DNA from: Pleurodeles waltl
Lineage: Eukaryota; Chordata; Amphibia; Caudata; Salamandridae
Assembly: GCF_031143425.1 (NCBI RefSeq)
Contig: NC_090439.1
Span: 643,995,465-644,059,464 of the forward strand
Direction: 5' to 3'
Length of the DNA stretch: 64,000 nucleotides
A model generated the notes under the pieces. The model was not told the DNA's origin and searched no databases. It saw only the letters and a list, made by a program, of their open reading frames with translations. A program made the translations under genes and the position numbers. Of the stretch, positions 62,085 through 64,000 are shown in pieces; the first letter of the stretch is position 1, and each line of letters begins with the position of its first letter.

Positions 62085-62553
62085 CACCTGCCCCAGCAGA
62101 CGTGTCCTATGGATGAGAACAGCGAGCAGAGAGTCAGCCAACACTGAGGTATCACAAAATGTAATTTGCACACATTTATTAATCCACAATGTGCCTGTTA
62201 CTGTGTGTATTCAAGGCCTACATTGGTGTGACGCAGTTAATATTAATGCCATGTGGCCCCCTGAAATGGCGGCTGCCTGACCTGTAAGGTGGGACAAGGG
62301 GATATGACGTAACTGTGCTGGCGCTGTACACCGTTGCGGTAGGCGGTCGAAGACCGCGGCGCAATCCTGCATTGGTTAACATTGGACCCTAGGGGTCATG
62401 GAGGAGCCAATGATGATGTATGCTGGCGGTGATGGTACGCACCGCCGCGGACGTGACCGCCATTTTCTGTCTGTTCACTCACTTGATACCTGACCTTCAA
62501 CAGGAGAGAACCTACACTGCAAGTGCTGCTGTAACCTCAGTCTGGAAGTGACG
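62085..62553. promoter_or_regulatory. Divergent promoter region between transposase and second Myb/SANT gene
   Basis: The two genes are transcribed away from each other, with ATG codons at 62033 (minus) and 62554 (plus), 521 bases apart. The region includes a probable non-coding first-exon/intron boundary of the transposase (rev. CATCCATAG at about 62106-62114), the palindrome GCGGTCGAAGACCGC at 62343-62357, and further GGCGGT and CCGCC words at 62434-62463. No canonical TATA box was seen. Confidence 0.65.
62343..62357. promoter_or_regulatory. GCGGTC-GAA-GACCGC palindrome in the divergent promoter, copy B
   Basis: Perfect inverted 6-bp arms; the corresponding place in copy A holds GGCGGT-5-ACCGCC. 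A candidate site for feedback control by the Myb-like protein. Confidence 0.5.
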
Positions 62554-64000
62554 ATGGCTCATGTGTCTGGGGAAAGGGCCCCTGCCTTCACTTCGGAGGA
62601 GTTGGAGAAACTAGTGGATGGGGTCCTCCCCCAGTACACACAACTGTACGGTCCTCCAGACAAACAGGTGAGTACATTGTGAGCATGCTGCATGGGCAAT
62701 GCCTGTTTGGAGTGGTGTGGATGGAAGATAAATGGGGGGGGGACTGAGGCCTGCATGTGCGGACAGTGAGTGTATGTGCGTCAGGGCAAGGGTGGGAACG
62801 TGGGCCAATGAGTATGACGGTCCGGACGGGTAAAGATTTTCCTTTTCCCCTGTACTATTCCTCTAGGTCAGCGCCCACCAGAAAAAGGCTATTTGGCGTG
62901 CAATCGCCAAGGACGTCCGGACCCTGGGGGGCCACCACAGACGGAGCACCCACTGCCATAAAAGATGGGAGGACCTTCGCCGCTGGAGCAAGAAGACGGC
63001 GGAGGCCCAGCTGGGGATGGCCTCCCAACGTCGGAGGGGTGCTCGTCGCACCATGACCCCCCTGATGTTCCAGATCCTGGCGGTGGCGTATCCGGAGTTG
63101 GATGGGCACTTGAGGGCATCACAGCAGCCACTAGGGGGTGAGTACACTCTCATTCAGCTGACTCTGCGCGCATTACGAGGTGTCTGGGTGGGGGAGGTGG
63201 GCAGTGGGTTTCCCTAGGCCAGGGCGATCTTGGTAGGCAAGGTCCCTTGTGAGGCAGGCTCTGTGGCACCCCAACCCCACTAGTGGTTAGTGCCATCTAC
63301 ACCTAGTAAGGCTCCTGTGACTTCCATGTGTGCAGAAATCGGGCTTAGGCTTTGTACCCCATGGGCATGTGATTAATCTAGGAAATATAAGTGCATGGCG
63401 TAGTGCAGAGGGCTGCTGTGTCTGTAGTGTCCGCCAACGGTAGTAGTGTTGCATGCACTGAACATGTCTTTCTTCTGTCTCCCCCCCCTTTTTGTGGTCT
63501 CCCTGTTCTTGTGTGCAATAGCATCATCAGGCGGAGGAGCATTGGCACCGGAGGAGGAGGGAGCTGCATCCCACTTGGCCCTGGAGGGTGAAACAACGGA
63601 GTCTGAAGCCACCAGTGAGACGGAGGGCGAGGGGAGCTCCACGGCGGGGACAGGATCTGACAGCAGTGACAGCGACTCCTCCTCTGATGGGAGCTCCCTT
63701 GCGGTGGCGGGCCCCTCTGTGCCCCCTGCATCAACAGGTACAGCCGCCACACCCCCTACCAGCACCGCCCTCCCAGCAGCCCCTCAGCGTGTGTCCCGTG
63801 CCCGCTCACCCAGGAGGGTCGGCATCTCCTTAGCCCCAGGCACCTCAGGCCCTGCCCCAGTCAGCCCTGCTGCCCTCATTGAGGAGGCAATAGACCTCCT
63901 GAAATCCCTCACTGTTGGGCAGTCTACCATTCTGAATGCCATTCAGGATGTTGAGAGGCATTTGCAGCAAACAAATGCATACCTGGAGGGCATTCATTCT
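62554..64000 (+). CDS. Harbinger second Myb/SANT-like gene, copy B, open, 3' end outside
   Basis: Three exons are seen. Exon 1 is 62554-62667 (38 codons, MAHVSGERAPAFTSEELEKL...), donor GTGAGT, phase 0. Exon 2 is 62867-63137, acceptor CCTCTAG, donor GTGAGT, phase 1. Exon 3 runs from 63522 (acceptor GTGCAATAG) to the window end with no stop. The first two exons form a Myb/SANT-like domain: FTSEELEKLVDGVLPQYTQL, HQKKAIWRAIAKDVRTLG and CHKRWEDLRRWSKKTAEAQL are the three helices with their Trp/hydrophobic core, followed by basic SQRRRGARRT. Exon 3 is acidic and Ser-rich (TGSDSSDSDSSSDGSSLAVA), then has QRVSRARSPRRV and a helical IEEAIDLLKSLTVGQSTILN block. It is the counterpart of the broken gene at 48550-51284. 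In Harbinger elements a Myb-like protein binds the ends and brings the transposase to the nucleus; that role is inferred here. No defect is visible in 288 codons. Confidence 0.85.

Larger units (their letters stand above)
58391..64000. mobile_element. Harbinger copy B, three genes, runs off the window
   Basis: The left terminus is GGCCCTCATTACAACCCTGG, followed by GCGG/CCGC-rich subterminal sequence. Gene order: first Myb/SANT gene (+, broken), HARBI1-like transposase (-, one frameshift), second Myb/SANT gene (+, open to the window end). The first two genes converge on a 480-base gap; the last two diverge from a shared promoter. The right terminus lies outside. The base context left of the terminus (CAGTAT) does not show the TTA seen for the MITEs, so its target duplication remains unknown. 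Confidence 0.88.

Noticed and set aside
62757..63217. Plus- and minus-strand open frames of 65-99 codons around exon 2 of the second Myb/SANT gene
   Set aside because: Splice-aware reading gives one coherent protein in exons 1-3; the others cross introns or are antisense.

Overview
The window is vertebrate nuclear DNA, almost certainly from a large-genome salamander. This is inferred from one recognisable vertebrate exon (XKR4) sitting in long A+T-rich non-coding DNA, together with L2/CR1-type LINEs, long solo LTRs and abundant PIF/Harbinger transposons with their MITEs. Harbinger expansion of this kind is known from newts such as Pleurodeles, but the species is an inference. No prokaryotic signals, tRNA or rRNA genes were found.

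Layout. Positions 1-6784 look like the last intron of XKR4, with a small hAT-like MITE and one LINE/SINE tail. Positions 6785-7731 are the terminal coding exon of XKR4 on the + strand, followed by 3' UTR and an AT microsatellite. From about 8.3 to 36 kb the DNA is gene-free: a possible tRNA-type SINE (11.5 kb), a 5'-truncated LINE with an uninterrupted reverse transcriptase reading frame (13.2-14.9 kb), a GC-rich unclassified block (15.5-16.3 kb), a palindromic MITE (22.1 kb) and a degenerate short tandem repeat (25.4-26.0 kb).

From 36.2 kb transposons dominate. Three complete copies of a 926-927 bp MITE lie head to tail at 36873-39657, with one TTA between copies; each copy is a string of about ten strong hairpins. 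A 396-bp Harbinger MITE with TTA duplications lies at 40397-40792. A decayed LINE (about 42.17-44.2 kb) is interrupted by another hairpin-rich element. A solo LTR with AATGC duplications is at 44407-46029.

The right part holds two copies, in opposite orientation, of one large Harbinger family. Copy A (47169-53906) has a terminus, a broken Myb/SANT-like gene on the minus strand, and the start of a HARBI1-type transposase on the plus strand. The region between these two genes is split by a 1667-bp solo LTR with GCTAC duplications. Copy B (58391 to beyond the window end) has a terminus, a broken first Myb/SANT gene (+), a transposase (-) with one frameshift, and an unbroken second Myb/SANT gene (+) that runs off the end. 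With the LTR removed from A, the two divergent start codons are 522 bp apart, against 521 bp in B. The element therefore appears to carry three genes, where Harbinger elements are normally described with two. GGCGGT/ACCGCC palindromes occur at the termini, in the divergent promoter and in a related MITE, and could be the binding sites of the element's own Myb-like proteins.
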